From CAYVUI01 sp964454745 (GTDB lineage Bacteria; Planctomycetota; Phycisphaerae; Sedimentisphaerales; Anaerohalosphaeraceae): a stretch of 39,811 bases of DNA. Positions 32,371 to 39,629 of this stretch are shown here, one piece after another. Each line of letters begins with the position of its first letter. Positions within the stretch are counted from its first letter, which is position 1. The position numbers and the translations under genes are program-made. Location: contig CAYVUI010000029.1 of the NCBI GenBank assembly GCA_964454745.1, positions 1 through 39,811 on the forward strand. Reading direction: 5' to 3'. A model generated the notes under the pieces. That model ran no database searches. It worked only from the letters and a program-made list of their open reading frames with translations, and was not told the origin of the DNA.

Positions 32371-33351
32371 ATGACTGAATACTATCTCGGAATTGATCTA
32401 GGCGGCACGAACATCAAAATCGGCATCTTTGACGATGCCATGAACCTGCTGGCGAAGGAATCTACGCCCACGCAGGGAGATTCGTCGCCTGAGGTGATTG
32501 TCGGGCAGATGAAGGAAACCGGTCAACAGGCTGCTGAGGCTATCAATCTAAGTTTAGAGGATATAACCGCCGTCGGGATCGGAACGCCGGGACCGGTCGA
32601 TCTGACCAAAGGTGTGGTGGTAGCAGCTCCGAATTTGCCCAATTTCAGGAATACACCCATACGCGATATGGTAAAAGAAGCATTCGGCAGGCCGGCAGTC
32701 ATGGAAAATGATGCCAATGCCGCGGCCTGGGGGGAATTTGTCAAAGGTGCGGCAAAGGATGTGTCGGAACTGGTCTTCTTTACGCTGGGCACCGGTATCG
32801 GCGGGGGGGTAATCGCCAACGGGCAGATCGTACACGGATCGATGGACGACGCGGCGGAGCTGGGGCATATCATTATTTACCCGGACAGCGACCGTGTCTG
32901 CGGGTGCGGGCAAAAAGGCTGCGCGGAGATTTATGCCTCGGCAAGATCCACGGAAGTACGGGCGATGGAGGCCCTCGAACAACGCGGTGATGCATCTTCG
33001 CTTCGGGATGTGATGAAGGATAAGGGGGCTGTGACCTGCCGGGATGTGTTTGATCATGCGAAAAAGGGCGATGCCCTTGCGATGGAGATTGTCGATGGCA
33101 CTGCGAAAGTTCTTGGGCTTTTGTGTGTAAATACGATGCACTGTACCGGGCCTGAACGGATTGTCTTTGCCGGGGGGATGATCGCCGCGGGTGATTTTTT
33201 ACTCGATAAGATTCGCGAGAATTATCAAAGGTATCTCTGGACAATGTCGGATCGGCCGCTGGATATCTGCTTTGCCACGCTTGGCGAGGATGCGGGGATC
33301 ATCGGCACTGCGGCCCTGGCCCAATATGCAAAACAGAACGGACAATTGTAG
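32371..33351 (+). CDS. ROK-family sugar kinase (glucokinase-like)
   Basis: A 326-residue kinase. The ATP site is YLGIDLGGTNIKIGIF; ENDANAAAWGEF and GTGIGGGVIANG follow. The zinc site of the ROK family is CGCGQKGCAEIYAS, with the histidine in ELGHI just before it. The architecture matches glucokinases that phosphorylate glucose or related hexoses. No N-terminal helix-turn-helix, so it is an enzyme, not a ROK repressor. Last gene of the operon, convergent with larE. Confidence 0.93.
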   Translation: MTEYYLGIDLGGTNIKIGIFDDAMNLLAKESTPTQGDSSPEVIVGQMKETGQQAAEAINLSLEDITAVGIGTPGPVDLTKGVVVAAPNLPNFRNTPIRDMVKEAFGRPAVMENDANAAAWGEFVKGAAKDVSELVFFTLGTGIGGGVIANGQIVHGSMDDAAELGHIIIYPDSDRVCGCGQKGCAEIYASARSTEVRAMEALEQRGDASSLRDVMKDKGAVTCRDVFDHAKKGDALAMEIVDGTAKVLGLLCVNTMHCTGPERIVFAGGMIAAGDFLLDKIRENYQRYLWTMSDRPLDICFATLGEDAGIIGTAALAQYAKQNGQL

Positions 33352-33358
33352 GCCGAGG

Positions 33359-34192
33359 TTATTCTTTTACAGCCTTGTGTTTTTCCGCGTCAGTGAGCAT
33401 GCGGTTGAGCGAGCCGGATTTGAATCCTTCCAGGTCGAGGCAGACAAACTCAAAGCCGAGTGCTTTTAGTTTCTCCACAACCTTTTGACGCATGCCGTCT
33501 GCGCAGAGCCACTGGATTTTATCCACCGGCAGTTCGATCCGCGCGGTATTTCCATGGTGCCGCACTCGCAGGTTCGGGATGCCCATTTCGTGAAGAAAGG
33601 CTTCCGCGGCTTCGACCTGCGCGAGGCGGTCCTCGGTGATCTCGAGCCCGTAGGCCACCCGTGAAGACAAACACGGCGAGGCGGGCATGTCAGCGGTATC
33701 GAGGTTAAAGCGTCTGCTGAGCGTTCGAATCTCGGCCTTGGTCAGTTTCGCGTCCATCAGCGGGGCTTTTACGCCAAGGGCCTGCACGGCACGGTTGCCG
33801 GGGCGGTAGTCGTCCATATCGTCAAAGTTGGTGCCGCAGACGATGGTGTCGATGTCGTCGTCCTTTGCCGCGGCGATGATCTCACGGAGCTGGTGGCTCT
33901 TGCAGTGGAAGCAGCGGTCTGCCCGGTTGGCGGCATAATCGGGGTCGCTTAGCTCGTCGAGCAGGATTTCCCGGTGGGAGATGCCCATATCCTTTGCAAG
34001 GGTTTTGGCCTGAAGCCGCTGGGCCTGGGCAAGGGAGGCACTTACGCCGGTGTAGGCCCGGACATTTTCTGCTCCGAGGGCCTCTTTGGCTGCGAAGAGC
34101 AGGAAGGTGCTGTCCACACCGCCTGAAAAGGAAACCCCCAACCTGGTGAAACCGCTCAGGAAATCGAGCAATTGGTTGTATTTTGCATCCAT
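33359..34192 (-). CDS. larE: ATP-dependent sacrificial sulfur transferase LarE
   Basis: PP-loop enzyme that adenylates the nickel-pincer cofactor precursor and donates sulfur from its own cysteine. The 277-residue protein has SGGVDST (23-29), then RCFHCKSHQLREII, NFDDMDDYRPG, and the sacrificial-type cysteine in MPASPCLSSRVAYG. The start at 34192 (MDAKYN) is used because the longer frame from 34225 would run into the tRNA gene. No strong Shine-Dalgarno is seen. larA, larB and larC are not in the window. It begins 8 bases downstream of tRNA-Thr and may be transcribed with it. Confidence 0.92.
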   Translation of the reverse strand: MDAKYNQLLDFLSGFTRLGVSFSGGVDSTFLLFAAKEALGAENVRAYTGVSASLAQAQRLQAKTLAKDMGISHREILLDELSDPDYAANRADRCFHCKSHQLREIIAAAKDDDIDTIVCGTNFDDMDDYRPGNRAVQALGVKAPLMDAKLTKAEIRTLSRRFNLDTADMPASPCLSSRVAYGLEITEDRLAQVEAAEAFLHEMGIPNLRVRHHGNTARIELPVDKIQWLCADGMRQKVVEKLKALGFEFVCLDLEGFKSGSLNRMLTDAEKHKAVKE

Positions 34193-34200
34193 ATCCACAG

Positions 34201-34272
34201 AGCCGAAGATGGGATTTGAACCCACAACCTCAGCTTTACGAAAGCTGCGCTCTACCGTTGAGCTACTTCGGC
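34201..34272 (-). tRNA. tRNA-Thr (anticodon CGU)
   Basis: Folded by eye on the minus strand: acceptor GCCGAAG with CTTCGGC, D arm GCTC...GAGC, anticodon stem CAGCT with AGCTG around the loop TTCGTAA (anticodon CGT), and T arm TGGGTTCAAATCCCA. Discriminator T; no CCA encoded. 72 bases. Confidence 0.95.
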
Positions 34273-34283
34273 GATAAAACTAT

Positions 34284-34313
34284 ACTATACCAGATACCCC
34301 GCGGGGCTGTAAA
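34284..34313 (-). promoter_or_regulatory. Predicted promoter of tRNA-Thr (and possibly larE)
   Basis: Minus strand: TTTACA (34313-34308), 18-base spacer, TATAGT (34289-34284) preceded by TGG as an extended -10. Predicted start about 5 bases before the tRNA. Confidence 0.6.
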
Positions 34314-34328
34314 GTCCTTTTTTGGCCT

Positions 34329-35429
34329 CTATTCGTATGTGCAGCGACGGGCTTCATCCGCAAAGGCCGCGATCAGTTTGGGCTCCGCATCGAAAAAATG
34401 GTCCGACGGGCACAGGATATATCCGCCGCCGGCACCGGCCTGGTCGAAGCATTTGCGTACATAATCGCGGGTTTCCTGCTCGGAACAGTCGCTAAAATAG
34501 TGCCCCTGGTCAAATCCGCCGATCAGGCAGACCCGCTCGCCGACGCGGCGTTTCGCCTCGGCCAGGTCCGTATCGCCGCCCATGTCCGGCGGGGTCAGGG
34601 TCTCCATGGCGTCCACGCCCATATCCGCGATGTTCTCCAAAATCGGCATCATGCCTCCGCAGGTATGGTAAGCGATCTTCTGGCCCGCCTCGTGGGCGAG
34701 GGCCACAAGCTGGGCATCATACGGGGCGACGTATTCATTAAACACATCCGGCGAGATCACCGTCGTCGAGGCATCGCCACCGCCGAGTTCGAGGACATCG
34801 TAGCGGGCACCCTTGAGGGACTTTACGAACGTTTTCTTGCGTTCGAGCAGGATCTCGAGGAGCTGACGCACCCAGCCGGGGTCGTCAAAAGTGGACATAA
34901 TCAGCTTTTCGATCCCGACCAGGCAGGCGGCATCCTGCCAGCAGCCCGGCTGGCCGGTCAGATCAAAGCAAACGATAAAGCCGCGGATGATCCCGCGGTC
35001 GCCCATTTGGTCGGCCTGTTCATTGACTGCATTGATATCACATTTGGGATGGGGCAGGTATTCGCCGAGGATTTCGATATCCTTTTTCTCTTTAATGAAA
35101 TGCTCGGACCACCACTGGGTGTGCTCATTTCGGTGAATCAGGGTCGTTAATTCCCCGCCGGGGGTATGGATGGTATACCGCGTGGTGGGGTAATCGGGGT
35201 TTTCGACCTCTTCGGACCGAATTTCCCAGTTGGGGTGCGGTTCTTCGAGGACCGGATTGGTCCAGTGAATCGCGTCCATCTGGAAGTGCTCGAAAAACTG
35301 CTTGTTGTTCATGCCGTCCATGTAGGTTTTGAGGAAGTACTCCATGATATGGTGTGTCGTCACCGGCAAGCGGTCCGGAACCTTTCGGTCCAGGGCCGTA
35401 AGCAGGCGTTCTCGTGAGGTCATTGCCAT
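34329..35429 (-). CDS. Uroporphyrinogen decarboxylase (URO-D) superfamily protein
   Basis: A 366-residue protein with the superfamily N-terminus SRERLLTALDRKVPDRLPVT. The C-terminal barrel shows GLxxHTCGGMMPIL (AYHTCGGMMPIL), VDAMETLTPPDMGGDTDL, and GERVCLIGGFDQG. The His-Cys pair in the YHTCGG stretch is the zinc-binding type seen in MtaA/CmuA-like corrinoid methyltransferases, not in true HemE, so a methyl-transfer or related role is more likely than haem synthesis. The substrate cannot be read, and no corrinoid protein adjoins it. Last ordinary chromosomal gene before the tRNA-Arg remnant. Confidence 0.85.
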   Translation of the reverse strand: MAMTSRERLLTALDRKVPDRLPVTTHHIMEYFLKTYMDGMNNKQFFEHFQMDAIHWTNPVLEEPHPNWEIRSEEVENPDYPTTRYTIHTPGGELTTLIHRNEHTQWWSEHFIKEKKDIEILGEYLPHPKCDINAVNEQADQMGDRGIIRGFIVCFDLTGQPGCWQDAACLVGIEKLIMSTFDDPGWVRQLLEILLERKKTFVKSLKGARYDVLELGGGDASTTVISPDVFNEYVAPYDAQLVALAHEAGQKIAYHTCGGMMPILENIADMGVDAMETLTPPDMGGDTDLAEAKRRVGERVCLIGGFDQGHYFSDCSEQETRDYVRKCFDQAGAGGGYILCPSDHFFDAEPKLIAAFADEARRCTYE

Positions 35430-35520
35430 GTTTTGTCCTTATTTAAAAGCGTGTTTGAAACAAATGCATGGGGCAATTTTCCATGTTTTTTCGGCAAAAT
35501 CCAGAACTTTTTTTAATCCA

Positions 35521-35560
35521 GCAGGCGAAACCTCCGCAAAGCAGGTGAAATCTCCGCTTT
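35521..35560 (+). repeat. Two tandem imperfect 20-base repeats
   Basis: GCAGGCGAAACCTCCGCAAA (35521-35540) is followed at once by GCAGGTGAAATCTCCGCTTT (35541-35560), identical at 15 of 20 positions. A further direct repeat, TTTGCCGGCAGG, occurs at 35558-35569 and 35628-35639. They lie between the URO-D gene and the tRNA-Arg remnant and have no assigned function. Confidence 0.7.
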
Positions 35561-35593
35561 GCCGGCAGGAGCCCGGGCTTTGGGAATTCACAG

Positions 35594-35622
35594 TTGACAG
35601 AATTTGCTTTTCACAGTAGGAT
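35594..35622 (+). promoter_or_regulatory. Strong promoter upstream of the tRNA-Arg remnant
   Basis: Consensus TTGACA (35594-35599), 17-base spacer, TAGGAT (35617-35622). Predicted start near 35629, about 42 bases before the tRNA 5' end. This is the closest match to consensus in the window. Confidence 0.75.
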
Positions 35623-35670
35623 TACGTTTTGCCGGCAGGGAGAAATTACCTGTCCGCTCTGAAACATGAT

Positions 35671-35712
35671 GCGCTCGTAGCTCAGTTGGATAGAGCAACG
35701 GATTTCTAATCC
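35671..35712 (+). pseudogene. Truncated tRNA-Arg (anticodon UCU), 5' half only
   Basis: GCGCTCG acceptor strand, D arm GCTC...GAGC, and anticodon arm ACGGA-TTTCTAA-TCC with anticodon TCT at 35705-35707 are canonical. From 35713 the expected stem base G is C, and no variable loop, T arm (GGTTCGAATCC-like) or 3' acceptor follows within the window. The 5' half is therefore intact and the 3' half replaced. It marks a likely recombination boundary, because the sequence beyond is AT-richer. Confidence 0.8.
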
Positions 35713-36015
35713 CTTCTTGGCGGTATAAGCCCATTTGCAACAATGACTTACATTGCATTTTTATCGAAAAAATAAGGGTTTCGACTCATAACCAAGTAAG
35801 GTATGACATAGTTGACAACCCAGTATCAACTGCAAACTGACGAACTTTTTGACGAACACAATAGAGGTTGTTTCGACCATCGGATACATGATCCGATCCT
35901 CAATTTTAATAGCTTTTTATACTTGGGGAAAGACCAACGGACATGTGGTCCGTTGGTCTTAACTATGAGGCGTAAGTAAGTTATCGAAGAGTTTTGGGTA
36001 TAATCCGAAGCTCTT
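35713..36015. other. AT-rich gap between the tRNA-Arg remnant and nrdJ, with two hairpins
   Basis: No gene seen. Two perfect inverted repeats stand close together: ATCGGAT / ATCCGAT around ACATG (35879-35897) and a 13-bp stem AAGACCAACGGAC / GTCCGTTGGTCTT around ATGTG (35930-35960). The second lies about 56 bases past the nrdJ stop and may end its transcript, though only a weak T-run (CTTT) follows. A smaller inverted repeat AGTTGA / TCAACT lies around 35807-35830. Confidence 0.55.
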
Positions 36016-38298
36016 TTATCCACATTTTGAATACCCGCAGGAGCAGACATCACAACCCGATTCCAGACGGAGTGGTTTTTTGCATTCGGGACATATTCTT
36101 TTGGACGGCGCATTTGTGGAGTTGTGCGGTAATTCCAATGCCTCTTGGAGTGCCTGAGCGATGGCATCCGGGCAGGAAAGGACCTTGATATCCTTATTGG
36201 TTTTTCTTGCGACCGCTGCCGAGAGGCAGCGGATCCCCCGAAGCTGGTCGATCATGACATGCGGGTCGACACCGCAGCGAATGGCGGCAGAGACGACCCG
36301 GCAGGTCGCTTCCGATTGCGAGGGGCAGCCCCCGGCCTTGCCGAGGTTGGCGAAGACTTCACACAGGCCATGTTCATCCTTATTGACGGTTACAAAAAGC
36401 GTACCACAGCCCATCCGAAATTTTCGGGTTCTTCCTGTCGTTACTGTGCCCCGCATCCTCGGCTGAGTGGAAATCATATTTTTAGAATCGTTTTGTAATG
36501 CACTGGATAATACCTGGTTTTGTCTGCTTTGGTCCCTGTAAACGGTTATTCCTTTGCAATTCAGGTCATAGGCCAATCGGTAAACCCTGTCCACATCTTC
36601 TTTGGCTGCCGAAGCGGGCAGGTTTACGGTTTTAGACACGGCATTGTCGACGTTGTTCTGAAACGCCGCCTGTATTTTTATATGCCACTGAGGTTCGATT
36701 TGGTGAGCCGTGACAAACACCTCTGCCAGCTCCGGTGGTATTCCAGGGATATCGCTTAGGTCTGTTCCCGCCAGGAGCGTTGTTTTCGCTTTGTCATTTA
36801 GCCAGCCCTGTTCGATCCCTGATTGTTCGAGAAGCGGATGAATCTGGATAAATTCAGTACCATCCAGTGCTCTGCGCTTGTAAGCGGGCGCAAATACCGG
36901 TTCTATCCCGCTGCTGCAGTTAGCGATAATACTTATACTTCCGGTAGGTGCGATTGTGGTGCAGGCTGCATTTCGCATGGGAGTATGATATTGGGTATCC
37001 CAGATACTGCCCGACCAGTTGGGGAACTTTCCCCGTTTACCTGCCAGGTTCCTGCTTGCTTTATGAGCGTTTGTCTGGATAAACCGGCTTACTTTTTCGG
37101 CAAATTCTACCGCCAAATCACTGTCATAGCGGATTCCCAATAAAAGCAGGGCATCGGCAAATCCCATGATCCCCAGACCAATTTTTCGATTGCCCAGGCT
37201 CATTTCTTTGATTTCCGGGACGGGCCAGTTGTTGGCATCGATTACATTGTCCAGGAATCTGACCGCGTTTGCAGTGGTTGTTTCCAGCTTTTTCCAGTCA
37301 AGATCGCTGTTATCGGGAAGGATGAATTTTGTGAGGTTCAGTGAACCGAGATTGCAGGCCTCGAAATCGAGCAGAGGCTGTTCCCCACAGGGATTGGTGG
37401 CCATTATATTGCCTAAAGCCGGGGTTGGATTGTCTTCATTGACACGATCGATAAAACAAACTCCCGGTTCCCCGTTGTTGTGGGCGTTGGTAATGATCAT
37501 GTTCCATATATCAGAGACACTGTAGCAATTGAGGGTATTGCGGCCCGGAGGTATCAGGTCGTGGATCGTGTAATTATGTATATCTATGGATTTCGGTATT
37601 ACATATGGATTTCCTGTTCTTGGGTTGATTACTGTGTGCAAAGCGGCAGGGGAGTTGTTAAGTTTCTGAACAAAATTGTCCGGGATTTTGACGGATATAT
37701 TGAAATTTTCGAACGCTTTTGAATCCCGTTTGGCGTGTATAAATTTGATTATATCGGGATGATGGATGTTCATCATGCCCATATTGGCTCCGCGTCGGTG
37801 CGCTCCCTGCTGAATGGCATGGGTGGTTTCTGCGATCACACGCCAGAAGCTGATCGGCCCGGATGTGGTTCCTCCACTGGAGGCAACGCGATCTCCGGTC
37901 GGCCTTAAATTATCTAATGAAAAACCGGTCCCGCCGCCTGCTTTCTGGATCAGGGCGGTGTTTTTAACGGTCTCGAAGATATCGGGGATACTGTCGGCTA
38001 CCGGCAGGACAAAACACGCACTGAGCATGCCTTCGGGTTTGCCGGCGTTCATCAGCGTGGGACTGTTGGGCAGAAATCTTCCTTCGGACATCATTTTGTA
38101 GAAGATCTCCGGCAGAAGCTTTAGAACCTGCCTGGATGTATCAAATTTGGATTCGATTGCCGCTACCGCATTGGCAACGCGCCAATACATCTGTTCCGGT
38201 GTTTCGACCACAGTCCCGTGTTGGTCCTTGAGCAGGCAGCGGCGTTTGAGGACCTGCTTGCCAAGATCGGTTTGAGTTTTTTCTTCAAGTGTCAGCAT
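36016..38298 (-). CDS. nrdJ: Class II (adenosylcobalamin-dependent) ribonucleoside-diphosphate reductase
   Basis: Makes deoxyribonucleotides from ribonucleotides using vitamin B12, without needing oxygen. The 760-residue protein has SPTLMNAGKPEGMLSACFVL with the first active-site cysteine, GGTGFSLDNLRPTGDRV, AHRRGANMGMMNIHHPDI, and NPCGEQPLLDFEACNLGSLN with the radical cysteine, then the ACTTIAPTGSISII loop. The C-terminus carries a zinc-ribbon-like cysteine cluster (CPECKKPL, CDVCSCGYSKCG) common in NrdJ. GGAGG lies 6 bases before the ATG, inside the end of the primase gene, and the two frames overlap by 7 bases. Composition is AT-richer than the chromosome to the left. It may be an accessory RNR or the cell's only one. 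Confidence 0.95.
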   Translation of the reverse strand: MLTLEEKTQTDLGKQVLKRRCLLKDQHGTVVETPEQMYWRVANAVAAIESKFDTSRQVLKLLPEIFYKMMSEGRFLPNSPTLMNAGKPEGMLSACFVLPVADSIPDIFETVKNTALIQKAGGGTGFSLDNLRPTGDRVASSGGTTSGPISFWRVIAETTHAIQQGAHRRGANMGMMNIHHPDIIKFIHAKRDSKAFENFNISVKIPDNFVQKLNNSPAALHTVINPRTGNPYVIPKSIDIHNYTIHDLIPPGRNTLNCYSVSDIWNMIITNAHNNGEPGVCFIDRVNEDNPTPALGNIMATNPCGEQPLLDFEACNLGSLNLTKFILPDNSDLDWKKLETTTANAVRFLDNVIDANNWPVPEIKEMSLGNRKIGLGIMGFADALLLLGIRYDSDLAVEFAEKVSRFIQTNAHKASRNLAGKRGKFPNWSGSIWDTQYHTPMRNAACTTIAPTGSISIIANCSSGIEPVFAPAYKRRALDGTEFIQIHPLLEQSGIEQGWLNDKAKTTLLAGTDLSDIPGIPPELAEVFVTAHQIEPQWHIKIQAAFQNNVDNAVSKTVNLPASAAKEDVDRVYRLAYDLNCKGITVYRDQSRQNQVLSSALQNDSKNMISTQPRMRGTVTTGRTRKFRMGCGTLFVTVNKDEHGLCEVFANLGKAGGCPSQSEATCRVVSAAIRCGVDPHVMIDQLRGIRCLSAAVARKTNKDIKVLSCPDAIAQALQEALELPHNSTNAPSKRICPECKKPLRLESGCDVCSCGYSKCG

Positions 38299-39326
38299 GT
38301 TTTGCCTCCTGTATTAAGGGTTTTGGTTTTGATGGGGCATTGGGGATGACAAAATGCGGCAATGGCCGGATATTCACAGCCAATGCTGCAGTATTTCTTG
38401 GCATAGGCACTTTGGGTTTGCTGGTGGATTTCTTTATCGGTGATGATCCTTTTGCCGTTGACGGGTCGGTTCTTTTTCGCCCAGGCCTTCAGTGCCGCCT
38501 TAGCCAGATCGAATGGCAGGCCGGATCGCTTTAGCTGTACGGCCAGGCGAAAACAACTGACCCTCTGGTAAGCGGTGACGCCTTCGGCCAGCATTCTTTG
38601 CCCGCAGGGCAGTAAGCCAGATGACGTTATCATCGGGTCTAGATTCGAAGGACGGTCGGTCTTTTTGTCAGGTATCTCGTAACGACTATCAAGTATGCGA
38701 TGTTTTTCGATGACGGCATCCAGTTGCCGCTCGGAAATCTTCTGGATATTTTTCAGCAGATGCCACTGATCGGGATAGATATAAATGGGATCCTCAGGAT
38801 CTAAAAAGACGGTCCGATCTCTTATTACCAGGTCGCCAAATAGCGGTGCGTTAATGAAATTTCCATAAGCGATGCTGGAGTTTAGGGAGTCTTGTTTAGG
38901 GAAGATCTCTGTCCGGGGTTGATCCATTTCGGTCAGTATATGTCCCGCGACCATTCGTGCCTTGCGGGCTGTGAGAAACCGGTCAAAAAACAACCAGACA
39001 TGATGCCCCTTGGATTTGCTGCGTTCGATATAGGTCGCGATGCCGTATTCGTTGGCGATGGCTGTGAAGTTCACGGGCAGCATCAGATTATCCTCATCAA
39101 AATCGACCGCCAGTGCCTTGATCTTGTCATTCACCAGAAGATAGACTCCATAGGGTCGCCGGCCGGTTAAGTGATCCAGGATAACCTCGTCGGTGACAGT
39201 TTTTTTGACCTGGCGGGTCTTTCCATTGTGGAGGTCATAGGTCCCGTAGACATACCTCAGGCCGGTGAAGAGGTGCTTATACAACCTGATTTTTTCCGTG
39301 CGTGTCAGCTTGGTATTACCCACCAT
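38292..39326 (-). CDS. TOTE-type archaeo-eukaryotic primase (AEP) with C-terminal cysteine cluster
   Basis: Predicted DNA primase/polymerase of 344 residues. The AEP catalytic motifs are ALAVDFDEDN (D75 and D77), ERSKSKGHHVWLFF (the sGxH motif, 102-114) and TEIFPKQ (139-145). AYGNFINAPLFG and IYIYPDQWHLL follow, both typical of the primase domain of TOTE conflict systems. The C-terminal part (235-332) is helical with C241, C313, C317, C326 and C330 (LLPCGQ, YCSIGC, FCHPQC), resembling a metal or iron-sulfur site of primase C-terminal domains. Unlike described TOTE proteins it has no fused helicase or nuclease. AGGA lies about 6 bases before the start. It is the first gene of a two-gene operon with nrdJ. 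Confidence 0.85.
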   Translation of the reverse strand: MVGNTKLTRTEKIRLYKHLFTGLRYVYGTYDLHNGKTRQVKKTVTDEVILDHLTGRRPYGVYLLVNDKIKALAVDFDEDNLMLPVNFTAIANEYGIATYIERSKSKGHHVWLFFDRFLTARKARMVAGHILTEMDQPRTEIFPKQDSLNSSIAYGNFINAPLFGDLVIRDRTVFLDPEDPIYIYPDQWHLLKNIQKISERQLDAVIEKHRILDSRYEIPDKKTDRPSNLDPMITSSGLLPCGQRMLAEGVTAYQRVSCFRLAVQLKRSGLPFDLAKAALKAWAKKNRPVNGKRIITDKEIHQQTQSAYAKKYCSIGCEYPAIAAFCHPQCPIKTKTLNTGGKTC

Positions 39327-39343
39327 AATCTATCCTGTGTTTT

Positions 39344-39629
39344 GACTTTTTGAATTTTATTGAGGTTCCGTTTGCATGTTAAAAGCGGTAAGATGTGGTT
39401 GTGTTTTTCATGGACTGGTGGGTCTTTTGCATTCCATAAAAAGGATAGATATTGCGGATCAACTTGGCAGGAATTCCGGACACAAAAAATCGGGGACTTT
39501 TTATACTTTTTCTGAAAAAAGAGTTCCGAAAGGTCAAAAAGTATAAAAATTAGGGGGCAAAATGTATAAAAAGTCCGTGAAAATTGACAAAAAATCCACT
39601 GATCAGACTAAAAAAAGTGATAAAAAGTC
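39344..39629. repeat. AAAAAGTC repeat cluster (operator or iteron-like) upstream of the primase
   Basis: AAAAAGTC occurs at 39622-39629 and 39568-39575 on the plus strand and, as GACTTTTT, at 39495-39502 and 39344-39351. A variant AAAAAGTAT is at 39536-39544, with its complement at 39503-39511. Longer matches are a 13-bp inverted pair GGACTTTTTATAC (39494-39506) and GTATAAAAAGTCC (39564-39576), and a 12-bp inverted pair at 39500-39511 and 39536-39547. The spread, both orientations and AT-richness suit a replication origin or a cooperative repressor site. Confidence 0.7.
39354..39382 (-). promoter_or_regulatory. Predicted promoter of the primase-nrdJ operon
   Basis: Minus strand: TTAACA (39382-39377), 17-base spacer, TAAAAT (39359-39354). 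Predicted start near 39347. An AAAAAGTC motif (39351-39344) lies exactly at the start, in operator position. Confidence 0.6.

Noticed and set aside
34193..34225. Upstream start for larE adding 11 residues.
   Set aside because: The extension is encoded by the 3' end of the tRNA-Thr gene, so it would require translating tRNA sequence.
35671..35830. tRNA-Arg interrupted by a group I intron.
   Set aside because: The homology ends after the anticodon stem, not in the anticodon loop. No group I core elements or recognisable 3' tRNA half were found downstream in the window. A truncated tRNA is simpler.
35826..36167. A 113-codon minus-strand frame overlapping the 3' end of nrdJ.
   Set aside because: It is an alternative frame of the nrdJ cysteine-rich tail running on into non-coding DNA, with no family match.
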